The notes below the pieces were generated by a model. The model saw only the letters and a program-made list of their open reading frames with translations, was not told where the DNA came from and made no database searches. This document shows, in pieces, positions 33,216 through 44,123 of a DNA stretch of 64,000 bases. Source of the DNA: Pseudocercospora fijiensis CIRAD86. Its lineage: Eukaryota > Ascomycota > Dothideomycetes > Mycosphaerellales > Mycosphaerellaceae. Positions within the stretch are counted from its first letter, which is position 1; each line of letters starts with the position of its first letter. Location: the NCBI RefSeq assembly GCF_000340215.1, contig NW_006921538.1, positions 992,001 through 1,056,000 on the forward strand, in the 5' to 3' direction. A program made the position numbers and the translations under genes.

Positions 33216-34114
33216 AAAGTTTTTTGTATGGATTTGTGGGTTGCATAGCGATGGCGCAATAGATGGGAGTGTTTCACAGAAGCGCTATGGGATACCATGT
33301 ACATCTATGCTGATGTACACCGCAAGGACCACACATGTTATTCTCTCAGGGCCCTGGCCGAATCCGGGCAGTGTCTATCGCGTTCTGGTGATCTCTTCCG
33401 CAAATCCCATCGCTGGCCGCTACTGCAATTGAAGTTATGATGACGAATTGTCAGATCTGCCGTCGACGTGAGGACCTGACGTTCGATGTGCATGGATGGT
33501 AGGTGGCCCTGTGAACCGCACAGAAGTCAACTGCCTGGCATTTCAGTATGCGCTTCTCTGCAATATCGCTGATCGAGACCCTCTGGATCCAGGACGCTTC
33601 CAGAAGCCCGCAGAGCCATTGCCTGCCGGTGCGAAAGGTCACCACTGTGCGACATGAGCAGATCTTTCACTGCCAAGCCTTCACATGCATCAACAATCGC
33701 GCTTGTGGACCTTGCGTGCCACTTGAATCCCTCCGATTGGAGCGCGCGTCTTCCAGAACCCACTTTCTGCAAGCTGTCAACCTTGACTTTCTGCCAGTAT
33801 CTGCGTGCTATCGCGGGCCCGCCGTTCAGACCGGGTGCTCACATACATCTGAGACATTCCTGCATGACTCAGCCCACGGCCATTTCTTTGCCATCATTCC
33901 TCCTTCTGAGCAACATTGCTTTCGCGAGGCTGCCATCAGCTCTGCAAGAATATCCAGCCGGCCTTCATTCGACCAGCGCCATCTCTGCATCAAGAACCCC
34001 TCTCCACACACCCTTTCCTGGCAGCTTCCTCCCTCCAGTTTCTTGCCCCGAACGTCAGCGGACACCTCGCCGCGATACAAGCGCCGTCGCCTTGATAGCC
34101 CGACACGGGTGGAG
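33216..34114. other. Region upstream of the GTPase start
   Basis: The frame of the GTPase extends through 33548-34114, but the translation (Ser/His/Arg/Cys-rich, no clear domain) looks like 5' UTR for most of its length. I see no separate gene. Confidence 0.45.
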
Positions 34115-37100
34115 ATGGCGCCCGACTTCAATCCGCCCCATGGCCCTCGCTCAGCATCAACCCGCAACGATCCGAATGCCCCGTGTACAGAAAGAGGAAG
34201 ATATGGCCAGCTACACCGAGGTCACACCAATGGCGAATGCTGGATGCAGCACCCCGAGCTGCGACGGCGAAGCAGTTCTTACCGACCATCCTATGGATCC
34301 TACCAACCCTTGCCGAGAGATCACTACAATCGCCCAAGTCATCCAAATATGAGGACAGATCGCCCATCTCACCATCGCGATCTGGCACGTCCTGAATCGG
34401 ACAGGAGGTTGACAACTGCTCAAGAAGTTCGCCATGCTCAGCCATCTCCAGCATGTACTAAGAATAAGCGACGATGTACACCATCGCCCACTGGCAAAGA
34501 AATGAAACGCGCAAAGCCTGGTGCCCCAGATTCCGACCTCAAGCCGCGGAAGGACACATTGAACGTAGTCGCACCTTCAGCTCCGCCAGAGACTACTCAC
34601 CCCTTGAGGCCCCAGAATGGCTTCTACCACCCCAAGAGGAAGCAAGCAGAGGATCTGATCAAAGAGGCTCGTGCAGCTTTACTGGAGGCTTTTGCACGAC
34701 ACAAAGACATCTTTGCGCATCACGCCAATGTTGACGAGGTGGTGCAAGAGATCATTGACAAGAGCGACCCAGCTCTGAAGTACCCGCCTTCGATCATTGC
34801 CGCCCTTCTAGGAGAAGCATCGGCAGGCAAGTCGAGTCTGTGTGGTGAACTGCTGCAGGACTCCCGTGCAGTCATCAAGAGCGACACATCGCGAGGGACC
34901 AATCACCCCATCAAGTACGACAAAGCTCTGCCGGATCAGAAATTCCCGTACCTCGCTACTTTTGAGTATTCTACGGAGGAGCAATGGCAATCTCTCGTGC
35001 GAGAAATGCTCGATACAGCTATGACATTCTACTCGCATATGGTGGCGAGTCCAAGCACAAGCGAGGAAAAGGACGAGGCTGCAGCTGCAGAGCAAGAGGC
35101 GGGCCATCGCTTTCAGGAGCCTGATGTGCAGCGAAGTGTCTCGGCGCTATACTCCCTTCTCTGCGAACCCGAGCATCCTCACTTTAACAACCTCGACAGC
35201 ACAGAGGCGTGGCTTCAGGCAAAGGCGGGCACTCCTGTCGAGGAAGTCCTAGAGGAAGTGATGCCGCGGATAAAGCAACTGCTTACCCAGAAAGCGGCCA
35301 GCTATACCCCTGCGAAGACTTCCATTGAGATGCAGCAACGGATCAAAGAGTCTTCCTTTATTCCCAACCCTTTGAAGAGCAGTCATCCTTCGAAGTTGCT
35401 TCGTGCTATTGGAGTTCACTCAACCAAATTCGATCTCCCGATGAATGCCCTGATTATCGCGGATACTCCGGGTGTTAGCGATGCCGACGAGAATGTCAGA
35501 AAGCTTACGGAAGAGTTTCTTCGGCAAAGCGATCTCCTCCTTATAGTCCTCAAGCCATTCCGCCCCGAAGATCGGCTCGAGTCTCTCTTGCCTTACTTTC
35601 AACAGGCCATTAATGCCGACAAGGAAGTCGTACTCGTATTCACTCATGCTGATACGGCGGACCGTATCGCTCCAGAGGATGTCGAACATGAAGAGGGTCT
35701 CTCCGATGATGACAAGAAGCGACTGCTGGCCATCGATGAGAAGCTTTCAAAGGCTAGGAAAGGGACTGCCGTTCTCTCTGACGCCCAGCGGTCTTCTCTG
35801 AGATCACAGAGAATCGTCATTGAGAGAGAAATTAGGAACGAGAAAGTGCGTCGGGTTGTGTTACCATGGGCCACGAAGATTCTTGGTACCAAGACTCCTC
35901 CTCCGTGCTTCTTCGTCTCTACGCTTGAAGCCAGGGAGCATCGCGTACCTATCGATGATCAAGTTCCACGGGTGAGCATGCAAGACACAGGACTTCCTGC
36001 CCTTGCGAACGCGCTTTACCAACGAGTCGGTCAGCCTAAGCTTGAAGTCCTGCAAGATCTGCTCGCCGATCTACCTTTCTTCCTGAGAAAGCTGATTAGG
36101 CTGGTGAGCAAGACGCCGCGCACAAGGCAAGCTGAACTCCGTGGCAAAGTCAGCAATGCGCTAGGCGCCGCAGGTAAACGTGTGGCTCCCGCGTACACGC
36201 AAATTCTCAACCTGCACCATCACGTCGTCGCAGCTGTAGATCGTGACATCGATCTATGGCGAAAGAAAGCCGAGCGCCGCGTTATCGCCTGGAGAGATGA
36301 TGACACTTCCAAGCACTCAGCAGTCTTTCGTGCAACTTGTAGGAGATATGGCAATTATCAACCTCCAACTCCGACTGGTCCGACTACGCGTAACGCAAGC
36401 CGGAATGCGGCTACTGCAAACAAACCTTGGACACCACAAATTCAAGAAATCATGACTCCCGGAATCGAATCTGCCACCCTCAAAACTCTCAAAGACCTGA
36501 CTCAGCATCGGGAGGAGCTAAAGCTCACGAGCTTGCAGGTTTCCGAGACATTACGTCGTTCTATTGGTGAAATGGAGGGCCTAGAGGATGATACAGGTAG
36601 CAGCAATAAGCAACGCTTCCTCGCCAAGCTTGAGGAGAGATTAGTCAGACTTCAGTCCAAGAATGGCAGGAGGTTCGACAAAGTAGAGGAGCAAATTCGA
36701 AGTGTGGAACGTTTCCTTATTAGGAATACGACCACGGACTCCTTTGTCGCCCGAACTCTGCGACCGGCATACGAAGCGGCCGGCAAGCTCGAGGCGCAGA
36801 AGCCACCCGACCCAGCAAGACCTCGAAGAGGAGAGGCGGCCCGAGCTAGGAAGGCACATCACGAGAGAGCCAGTATTCTCATGCGCACCTTGCATGACCA
36901 GGTTCCCGCAAATGGGCAAGAAGTGGAGGCAGGCTTACAAGGCTTTCTGCCTGCCCTGAAAAAGGTCATCAAGGAAGAGTTCGAGGGCAAGCTGGGGGTT
37001 CAGGTCCTCTACATGCAGAGAGAATGGGATCGCTTTGTGACCATGGTCATGGGAGACTTCAACCACTACTTTAGTGTCAAAGAGGATGGGGTGGAGGACT

Positions 37101-37198
37101 TTGATCGAGAGGCTGGCGCAAATCTGGCGGAAAACGCAGAGTATGCCATCAAGAAGCTGAAAGAAGCGGGAAGATGTCTCGATCGGACGGGGCAGTGA
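34115..37198 (+). CDS. SLIP-GC-like nuclear dynamin-family GTPase
   Basis: A long frame; from the Met at 34115 it gives 1027 residues. The frame stays open upstream to 33548, and the basic RYKRRRLDSPTR just before this Met suggests that the true start may be further 5'. The GTPase domain has G1 LLGEASAGKSSL (about 229-240), G2 around DTSRGTNHP, G3 ADTPGVSD (about 447) and a THAD G4 (about 510). The rest is helical, as in dynamin-like proteins. This arrangement fits the fungal relatives of SLIP-GC (nuclear GTPase). Basic NLS-like clusters (KNKRRCTPSP, KEMKRAKPG) occur in the N-terminal 150 residues, where a C...H...GHTNGECWMQHPE segment looks like a zinc-knuckle variant. Its role in fungi is unknown. 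The gene is intronless. Confidence 0.8.
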   Translation: MAPDFNPPHGPRSASTRNDPNAPCTERGRYGQLHRGHTNGECWMQHPELRRRSSSYRPSYGSYQPLPRDHYNRPSHPNMRTDRPSHHRDLARPESDRRLTTAQEVRHAQPSPACTKNKRRCTPSPTGKEMKRAKPGAPDSDLKPRKDTLNVVAPSAPPETTHPLRPQNGFYHPKRKQAEDLIKEARAALLEAFARHKDIFAHHANVDEVVQEIIDKSDPALKYPPSIIAALLGEASAGKSSLCGELLQDSRAVIKSDTSRGTNHPIKYDKALPDQKFPYLATFEYSTEEQWQSLVREMLDTAMTFYSHMVASPSTSEEKDEAAAAEQEAGHRFQEPDVQRSVSALYSLLCEPEHPHFNNLDSTEAWLQAKAGTPVEEVLEEVMPRIKQLLTQKAASYTPAKTSIEMQQRIKESSFIPNPLKSSHPSKLLRAIGVHSTKFDLPMNALIIADTPGVSDADENVRKLTEEFLRQSDLLLIVLKPFRPEDRLESLLPYFQQAINADKEVVLVFTHADTADRIAPEDVEHEEGLSDDDKKRLLAIDEKLSKARKGTAVLSDAQRSSLRSQRIVIEREIRNEKVRRVVLPWATKILGTKTPPPCFFVSTLEAREHRVPIDDQVPRVSMQDTGLPALANALYQRVGQPKLEVLQDLLADLPFFLRKLIRLVSKTPRTRQAELRGKVSNALGAAGKRVAPAYTQILNLHHHVVAAVDRDIDLWRKKAERRVIAWRDDDTSKHSAVFRATCRRYGNYQPPTPTGPTTRNASRNAATANKPWTPQIQEIMTPGIESATLKTLKDLTQHREELKLTSLQVSETLRRSIGEMEGLEDDTGSSNKQRFLAKLEERLVRLQSKNGRRFDKVEEQIRSVERFLIRNTTTDSFVARTLRPAYEAAGKLEAQKPPDPARPRRGEAARARKAHHERASILMRTLHDQVPANGQEVEAGLQGFLPALKKVIKEEFEGKLGVQVLYMQREWDRFVTMVMGDFNHYFSVKEDGVEDFDREAGANLAENAEYAIKKLKEAGRCLDRTGQ

Positions 37199-37808
37199 GG
37201 ATGATCGCCCAGCAAAGGCACACTCAAGATTTACGTTTCCAGGAGGAAGGTTCAGGACGTAAGGGAGGGCATCTGGAGGAGAGGATGCAGGAATGGCGGT
37301 TCAATGCAAACGAATTATGTTCAGGGCAAGCACGTCTTCATTCACATATTCAACGCTATGATGGGAGAAGGCATGAAATATTACATTGGTATCAGACCTC
37401 GTAGGCAGCTGCGAAAGCATATGAAGCTTGATCGATCCGCTGAAATGACGCTTGGGAGGGATGCTGGCAACACTGCTTGACAGAGCAAAGCACAAGCTAA
37501 TGTAATCATTAGGAGACACAAATGAAACCTTGGAAGACTCCTGCTTCCACGTATTCAGCAAGGCAAGACTGTACCTCCCTGATCCGCTCAGCCCCTGCTA
37601 ATTCAGCACAGCGCAGCTTCCGAGTCCTTCGCTATGGAGGGCACGTCCACTCCTCAGGGTCAGATCTCAGCCTCGCAATGGCAATGTTTACTCACCGCCA
37701 TCGATCCTCTGACCCCTTCAGCACCAACATCGGATATCACACATACAGCTTGTTTCAGCATCCCCAGCACCCAATACACATTGTTTCTCAGCGTCGACAC
37801 CCGCCACT
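37199..37808. other. Intergenic or 5' region of the aspartic peptidase
   Basis: No independent gene is supported. If the peptidase has an additional 5' exon, as its start problem suggests, it should lie here; no good donor or signal-peptide exon was found. Confidence 0.4.
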
Positions 37809-40800
37809 ATGCTGGGCTATGCCCTCCTTTCGGCTTAGGCGGCCAGCATAGTCTACCGTGGATCGAGACATGAGCATTCGCAGGGCGAGCTTCCCAAAGT
37901 GCCTCGATCCACGGCAGCGGAGCCACCGGGATACCACAAGTGTGCTGTCAGTCGAGCGCCAAGTTTGTCCTTTGATCCGAAGGCGCAATGGATTCCTGCT
38001 GGTGGAAGCTACTTTGTTGACATCGAGATCGGTACGTGGCCAAAGGATGGCGGCCGGCTCTTGCCCACGGCACTGACGCTGTGAATAGGATCCCCACCGC
38101 AACCTTTCAAAGTTCTGCTCGACACAGGGAGCGACCTCCTTTGGGTTCCCGATGCAGCCTCTTCAGCATGTCGCAATGACACATGTGCTGGCGGCCAGTT
38201 CACCTCCAATGCCTCTACAACCTTTTCAGCCGCCGAAAATGCACTTCCATTCAAGATAGCCTATATGGACGGATCTCTAGAGCAAGGGGTATATGCCGCA
38301 GATATGGTTGGCCTGGGCGATGTCTCGCTGACCAACTTCACCTTCGGTCTCGCGAGTACTGTCCAGATCTCCCCGAGTATTCCGGACGGACCACAGTTCG
38401 GCATCATGGGAATCTCCTACAGCTCCGCGCGGGAATACAATTGTACGAACTCGGAGCAACCGAGCACTTGCGCCGTGATTCCCACGGTGATTGACCGAAT
38501 GCACGATTCCGGTGTCATTGGCTCGCGCTCTTATTCGATCTACTTGGACGACATTGTCGAGCAGAAAGGAAATATCCTCTTCGGTGCGGTCGATACCGCC
38601 AAATTCTATGGCGACCTTGTCACTATGAACACTGTAAAGCCGCGCGGGAATGACTACCACTTCCAAACGCTGTACCTGACATCTGCAACGCTGGTCACAA
38701 ATGACACATCGAAGGAGTTGCCATTGGCTCGCTCTTCCTTTCCGGCAACGCTGGACACAGGCGCAGCTGGGATGTACGTGCCTAGCAATGTTTACAAGCA
38801 ATTCATCGAACAGATACCAGACCGTGCTCGAGCGGATGCATATCTTCCGCCCATATACTATTGCGACCAGGCCAACACCACATTGGGTCTTTCCATTGGT
38901 CTCAAGGATGCTCGAAACGGGTCAACCACTATCGAGGTGCCGTTCCGTGAGATGCTGACTCCGATACACGACAATGGCGACATCTACAACCAGAGCTGGT
39001 CCACTACTCCACTCATGAAAGATGGAAGGGCTGTGTGCCAACTCAGTCTAGTTCCCTCATCCGGATCAATTCTCACTCTTGGAGACCCTCTGCTACGCAG
39101 TGCGTACACATTCCACAACCTGGACGAACACACCATCTCGATTGCGCAGCCAAGCTTCTTCACCGATAAGGAGAACATTGTCACTGTCAGAAAAGGCCCT
39201 ACGCCTCACCTGACTGGGCTTGGAGTAGATTCAATTGTCGGCGGCCATGTCGATGCTCCAGAGTCTTCATCAGACTCCGATCCAGCTACGAACTCCCATG
39301 TCCAAGAGTTCGCACAGCCAGGAGAAGGTCAGGGCAGCCCCGCTGGGGACATCCCTTGTCCCGTTGTCGAACGAGATTGTCCATGCGTAGCGACAGATAC
39401 TTGCGAAGCATGCAAAACCTCTCCCGGCCTCTTCAGTCCGAAATGCCTCGACTTCTACGAACGACTTCAGAAGTGCAACTGCATGACCCCGATGTTCAAG
39501 TCGCTCGGCCTACATACGGCTCAGGAGTCATCCAATAGCATCGGCTCAGGTCACTGGTCAGCCTTCAAGCAGATGTTCGACACTTCCTGTGAAGCATACG
39601 AACAGCGATGCCCTAAAGCGCACAAGCACGATTGTAAAAGCTGTCAGCATGCACTCGAGGCCCTGCAAGAACATCCTGAAGACGACGAGAAGTTTCGCAA
39701 AGTAATCAAGAAGTGCAGCAAGTTCAAAAAGCAACTTTGCACAAACGGATGTCTTACAGATGAGAAATGTCAGATCGGGACATCCTTGGATGGGTCTAGC
39801 ATCGCGACCATGCCACAGCGCTCAGGGCATAGCGAAGAAGAGGGTAGCATGACCCCCAGGAGTCTTTTATCGCATCTTCAGAACCCCTATCCTCATCCCA
39901 AGTGCGACCAGGTTTTGAGATGTCCCAAAGTACACCAGGGTCTTTGCAAAGACTGCATGAAAGCGATGCAGACCCATTTGAAGGATCCTCATGACTACTG
40001 GAAAGATCAGAGGTTCCGCAGAAAGTGCCTCAAGTACGAGCACCAACTTTGCAACTCCGGCTGCGTCAAGGCCGATTACTGCACTCTCCTACCAGGACTC
40101 AGCGCCGCTGACCTTGTGGCCTCGCCAGAACCAAGGAATGTGCTCGATGAACCAGACTCTGAGGACCTCCTCCACGATCCAATCACACCTGTTCCAGACA
40201 ACCCCAGATGCAAACAACTCAAGAAGCACTGCTACCACATTGATGGACACGACTGCAGGAAATGTGGGAGAGCTTTTGAAAAATACCTGAAGTATCCGAA
40301 CAGCCCAAAGATAACAGACAAATACGACAGAGACTGTGTGGAGTTCTTCCAGCAGTTTCGTCGCAGTGGATGTAGCGACGCGACTGCGACTGGTGAACAT
40401 GCCTCCGCCGATCAGCCACAGCCCCTGCGAGAGAAGGAGGTAATCACCGATGTGAAGCTGAGAGACATGCTCCAAAACTTCACTACTAGCTCAGTCTGCG
40501 GTGAGCTCGCGAGTGGATGTTCGGACGTATCGGAGAGTGAATGTCAGGTTTGCGAACGTGTGATGTCGGAGGCTCGGTCCTTGACCGAGATCAAGAATGC
40601 CTGTCTGAAGCTTTACGACCAGTTGTGTGCAGACAACCGCACCTGTCCTGGCCTGACAGAGTCTGAATGCACGGTGGTGAATTTGCCACTGATTCGCAGC
40701 ATACCTAAACTGCCACCAGCACCAGAGGAGACAGCTGTGTCCGTCTATCCAACTTCGGCCTCCTCACTCAGCACTGTCACGGGAATGCCGACGCTTATGG

Positions 40801-41399
40801 AGCGACAGGAGGCCGGCACTGAATGCAGCTCTTCCAACCCTGCGAATTACAACTCGTCTTCGACTATCGATCCCATTCCCAGCCCAGCAACCTCAACTCG
40901 AGAGCCCGCCGAACCCAAGTTCGAAAACTGGCCATGCGACTGGCTCGCAAGTCTCCATTGTTACGAGGCTACAGGAGCTTGTTTTGAGTGCAAGTTGAGT
41001 GGTAACGGGTGCGAGGAATTCAAGGCTCTTCTCACCAAATGCAACAAGTCTGGAGAAGGCAATACCGATTTGACGATGATGTTTGCAGGTCTGTCGACAA
41101 TTGCGGAGCGACAGGATATCGGCTCGCCGACTGGTAGTGACAGGCCTCTGGGAATCGATGTACCTCCCAGCTCGACCGTAGCGACTGAGCGACCTCATGA
41201 CAGTGATTACACGGAGCCGTCCTGCGCCTACCTCGCAGTGGAGGCCAGGTGCCACGCAGCGGCGGCAGCTTGTACTTCCTGCAAGATTCATGGCGTTGGT
41301 TGCGAGGAGTACAACACTCTGTTGTCATTATGCGGCGAACAGAATGATAGGAATAATGATGACGAATTGAGAATGAAGGTCCCTGAGCTTGGTGCTTAG
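37809..41399 (+). CDS. A1-family aspartic peptidase with C-terminal cysteine-rich module array
   Basis: The supported coding part is 37839-38031 plus 38089-41399 (57-bp intron, GTACGT...ATAG, splitting IG/SPPQPF), about 1167 residues. The pepsin-like domain has both catalytic motifs, LLDTGSDLLWVPD and ATLDTGAAGMYVP, and a YMDGSLEQG flap region. It resembles secreted or wall-bound yapsin/candidapepsin-type enzymes. After about residue 420 comes a Ser/Asp-rich linker and then seven Cys-rich modules (from 39357, 39588, 39903, 40208, 40497, 40935, 41223) with the pattern C-x5-7-C-x5-8-C-x2-C-xn-C-x5-11-C. No GPI tail is visible. The expected signal-peptide start MLGYALLSA at 37809 is followed by an in-frame TAG (37836) before AASIVYRG. 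That is either a nonsense mutation or the end of a 5' intron, since GCCCTCCTTTCGGCTTAG is a good acceptor. The start therefore remains open. Confidence 0.8.
38032..38088 (+). other. Intron of the aspartic peptidase
   Basis: 57 bp, donor GTACGT, acceptor AATAG, with CACTGACGC as a plausible branch site. Splicing joins VDIEIG to SPPQPFKVLLDTG without a frame change. Confidence 0.85.
39357..41335 (+). repeat. Seven diverged cysteine-rich modules (protein-level repeat)
   Basis: Modules 2-4 are closest (RCPKAHKHDCKSC, RCPKVHQGLCKDC and HCYHIDGHDCRKC, followed by a charged helix and a final Cys pair). Modules 6 and 7 form a short subtype (CYEATGACFECKLSGNGCEE and CHAAAAACTSCKIHGVGCEE). Modules 1 and 5 are intermediate. 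DNA similarity is low, so the duplication is old. Confidence 0.75.
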
Positions 41400-42238
41400 G
41401 TCACTGTAATAATACCTGTGATTCGACATGGCTTGGTTTGGTAGAGCTTGGTGGAGTAATGTTTGATGGGAAGGATGGGGAATTGGTGCCTGGGGTGTAG
41501 TGTAGGTAGTTGCTGTTGAGGTGTTATACCTGGTGATGGAATATGACTTTAATTTTCTATTCATGTTTGCTCTCTCTTGACACTCTTGATCGTGCGATGA
41601 AAATTGGAATTCCGAGAGACAGGTTTTGCGATGATGATTATCGGGGCTGACCGAGAAGAGAAAATTCCGATTCTTTTCCACTGCTCACGTTTGATCTCTA
41701 TCATTCCTGTCGAGTTCGAGGGCGTCGACTCTTACGCTTCAACGCCGCGTTGAATTTCTGTGTGTAAAGGTAGTAGATTGCGACTCAATACCCCAATACT
41801 TGGATATTCTAGTTCAATCCTGTTATTACACGCCGAGGAAGGCTTTCAGGGCAGAACGGGTGAGACAGGAAGTTGGTGACAGGGTCGCATGACATTTGCT
41901 ATTGCTCTCCACGTAATTGGAGTTGTGAGGTGATTTGCATTTACTACTTCGTTGGACTGAGTAAGTTCGAATTCATTTTCATGCGCGTTGTATCTGAGAT
42001 CGTTCCTACGTTCTTCTCCGATCGCGTCCAGTTCTGGGCTGAGTGCCTTGCGCGATTTTTGCAGCAGCGGAAGCTCTCCTTGCCAGGAGCTCCTTGATGA
42101 CGCGATTGCGAGGTCGTGGTGATGAGACTGTTCTATTTCTGGCTGAATCTCTCGGTCGCTTTGCCTCTGGTGTGGCCCCTTCTTCTTCTCTCTTCTTTGG
42201 ATAGACCAGGTGTGTTACTACAAAAAGGGTCGCACAGC
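41400..42238. other. Convergent intergenic region
   Basis: Lies between the 3' ends of the aspartic peptidase and the RING gene; no supported gene. Confidence 0.55.
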
Positions 42239-43682
42239 TTATGGGCCATTCGACTCTGCAGTGGTGGCCGGTGCGTTGCCGTTTGGTGCGGCGTTGACAC
42301 GTGGGAGCTGTGTCTCATCGTGAAGTCTGATGCCGACCAGGTAGCAGGGCATGAGAAGCAGCAGCAGCTCGCCCTCCTTGAACTCAGCCAAGATTTTCGG
42401 CAAATCTTCCTCAAATCCAGCCTCATTTCGATCTTGCTCTGGCCAGTCACCAAGAGATAGCGAGAACTTGTTTCCAATTGACTCGTATAAGTCCCCGCAT
42501 CTCACGGTCTCTCCGTTGAGCTTCAAGAGGGTCTTGGCGGCGCTTTGTTGTAAGATCTCAAGGGCGATTTTGTATCTACGCCCAAGTGGCAGATTGGTGG
42601 TGCCTTGACAGAAACTGTCGCTCAGGGCTGCACCCATGCATTTGAACGACGCCAATAGTGGGGGCATGAGTAGTGTTTGGCTGACGTAGACTTGCTCATC
42701 ACCTGTCATAGAGGGCCGCACCCTTTCCATCCAGTCCATTTGCGGCCGTAAAGACCGAATGGCCCTTAAAAGGTCTTGTGGATGTACCATATAAGGTGGA
42801 GCAGTGAAAGCAGACAATTCTTCCGGCTGCCGGTATTGTGGGGGCGCAACTTGCTCGGCATTTGCCTGATAGCTTGCCTGAACCACTTGTCGCAGCACCG
42901 CAGTGAAGCTAAGCTCAAGCCAGGCGTAGGGGAGAGTGTCATTCGGCGACGACGACCCTCGTCTCGCAAACAGCGACTCGTTGTTTGGGGCTCGCAGTAC
43001 GCGTTGGACTTCTTTCTCCATTGCTAGAAAAAGATGCGAGCCAGGAAGGGTCTGCTGACTGAGTCGTGAGAGTACCGATTCGATTGCAGACGCTATGCTC
43101 TTCCAGCCCTCTCGAATTTCGGGATCTGATACCGCCACGGTGAGGATGCCTGGTTGGCGCAAGGTTGTCAGGATAGCAGCAACAGCAGCAGCGAGGAGGG
43201 TGTCGTAATTGACGAATGAGTTTTGGGAAAGCAGTGAGCAGACGAGCATTGCATGGGCAATGCAGACGTGATCAGGGCTTCTGTCGATGATGTCGCGGAC
43301 GGCAGCTCCGTCGTATGGGAAATCGAAAACGACGCGTGCCAGCATGCGGTCAACAAGAGTTGGCAGGGCATGCTCCGACTCATTTTCTTCTCCGTCCGCC
43401 CCTGGTTTCTGGTAAAGCTCGTGGCGACATGATGGACCTGGATTGCAGCAAGTCAGCTCCCGTGTTCCGGCGACGTTGCTCGCAGATGAACTGACAGGTA
43501 TGCGACGTCGCCAGCCACTGCTTCAAACATTTGAAGCAGAAGACATGGCCACATGAGGTCGAAGTCGGCTCGACGATCGGCTCGTGGCACACGGGACACT
43601 GTTGGTCCGGCGCGATGGCGATTTCCGCGCCGCAGGCAGGTTGGAGTTGTGCCAGGAAGTCGTCCTTTGAACGTAGCGCCAT
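42239..43682 (-). CDS. RING-type zinc finger protein, candidate E3 ubiquitin ligase
   Basis: Two exons (43682-43496 and 43437-42239; 58-bp intron, GTCAGT...CCAG) encode 461 residues. The intron lies within the RING finger and splicing restores its last pair: CPVC, then TSTSCGHVFCFKC, then TCPSCRHELY. All eight zinc ligands (C3HC4) are present at residues about 29-70. RING domains recruit E2 enzymes for ubiquitin transfer. The rest is helical and hydrophobic in places (VNYDTLLAAAVAAILTTL; LLLLLMPCYLVGI) and not assigned to a family, so the substrate is unknown. The start is the Met at 43682. An upstream in-frame Met would add a Pro-His repeat encoded by the GGGTGA microsatellite, which is unlikely to be translated. 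Confidence 0.85.
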
Positions 43683-43693
43683 AGTGGACACTG

Positions 43694-43708
43694 GGTGAGG
43701 GCGGAGGC

Positions 43709-43761
<53 letters not shown>

Positions 43762-43772
43762 CGAGGGTGAGG
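43694..43772. repeat. Hexanucleotide (GAGGGT)n microsatellite
   Basis: About a dozen GAGGGT/GAGGGC units directly upstream of the RING gene start codon, in its 5' UTR or core promoter. On the plus strand there are many closely spaced GGG runs, so four-stranded G structures are possible. Confidence 0.9.
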
Positions 43773-43883
43773 GCGCATTCAAGATCTCGGACACCTGCAC
43801 GTCTTTTATCTCAAGCCAGAAAACGCGCTACGCGTCGACTTGTTTTGGAATGCCCCACTTGCCTGGTGGTTGCTGCCTGCAAG

Positions 43884-43886
43884 GGT

Positions 43887-43915
<29 letters not shown>
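43884..43915. repeat. (GGCGTC)n microsatellite
   Basis: Five units of GGCGTC, about 200 bp upstream of the RING gene start. Confidence 0.85.
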
Positions 43916-43917
<2 letters not shown>

Positions 43918-44123
43918 ATGCGAATTGACGTCAAAAAGCAATTAAAAGCGCTGAATCTTCAAGTTCTTGAATATGGAGATGGCGAAATCACTTCTCTCTA
44001 AGATGTCGCAGGTACCACAACGACAACGACAACCCGGCTCCTCGACGCCATGCTAAACACAGATTCCCATATCATTGGTCATTGTCGTAAAAATGCAATC
44101 GCTTCCCGGCATTCTGTGGAACG

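Noticed and set aside
43453..43800. Frame with a long Pro-Ser or Pro-His repeat
   Set aside because: Encoded by the GAGGGT microsatellite; the RING gene starts at 43682, after the repeat.
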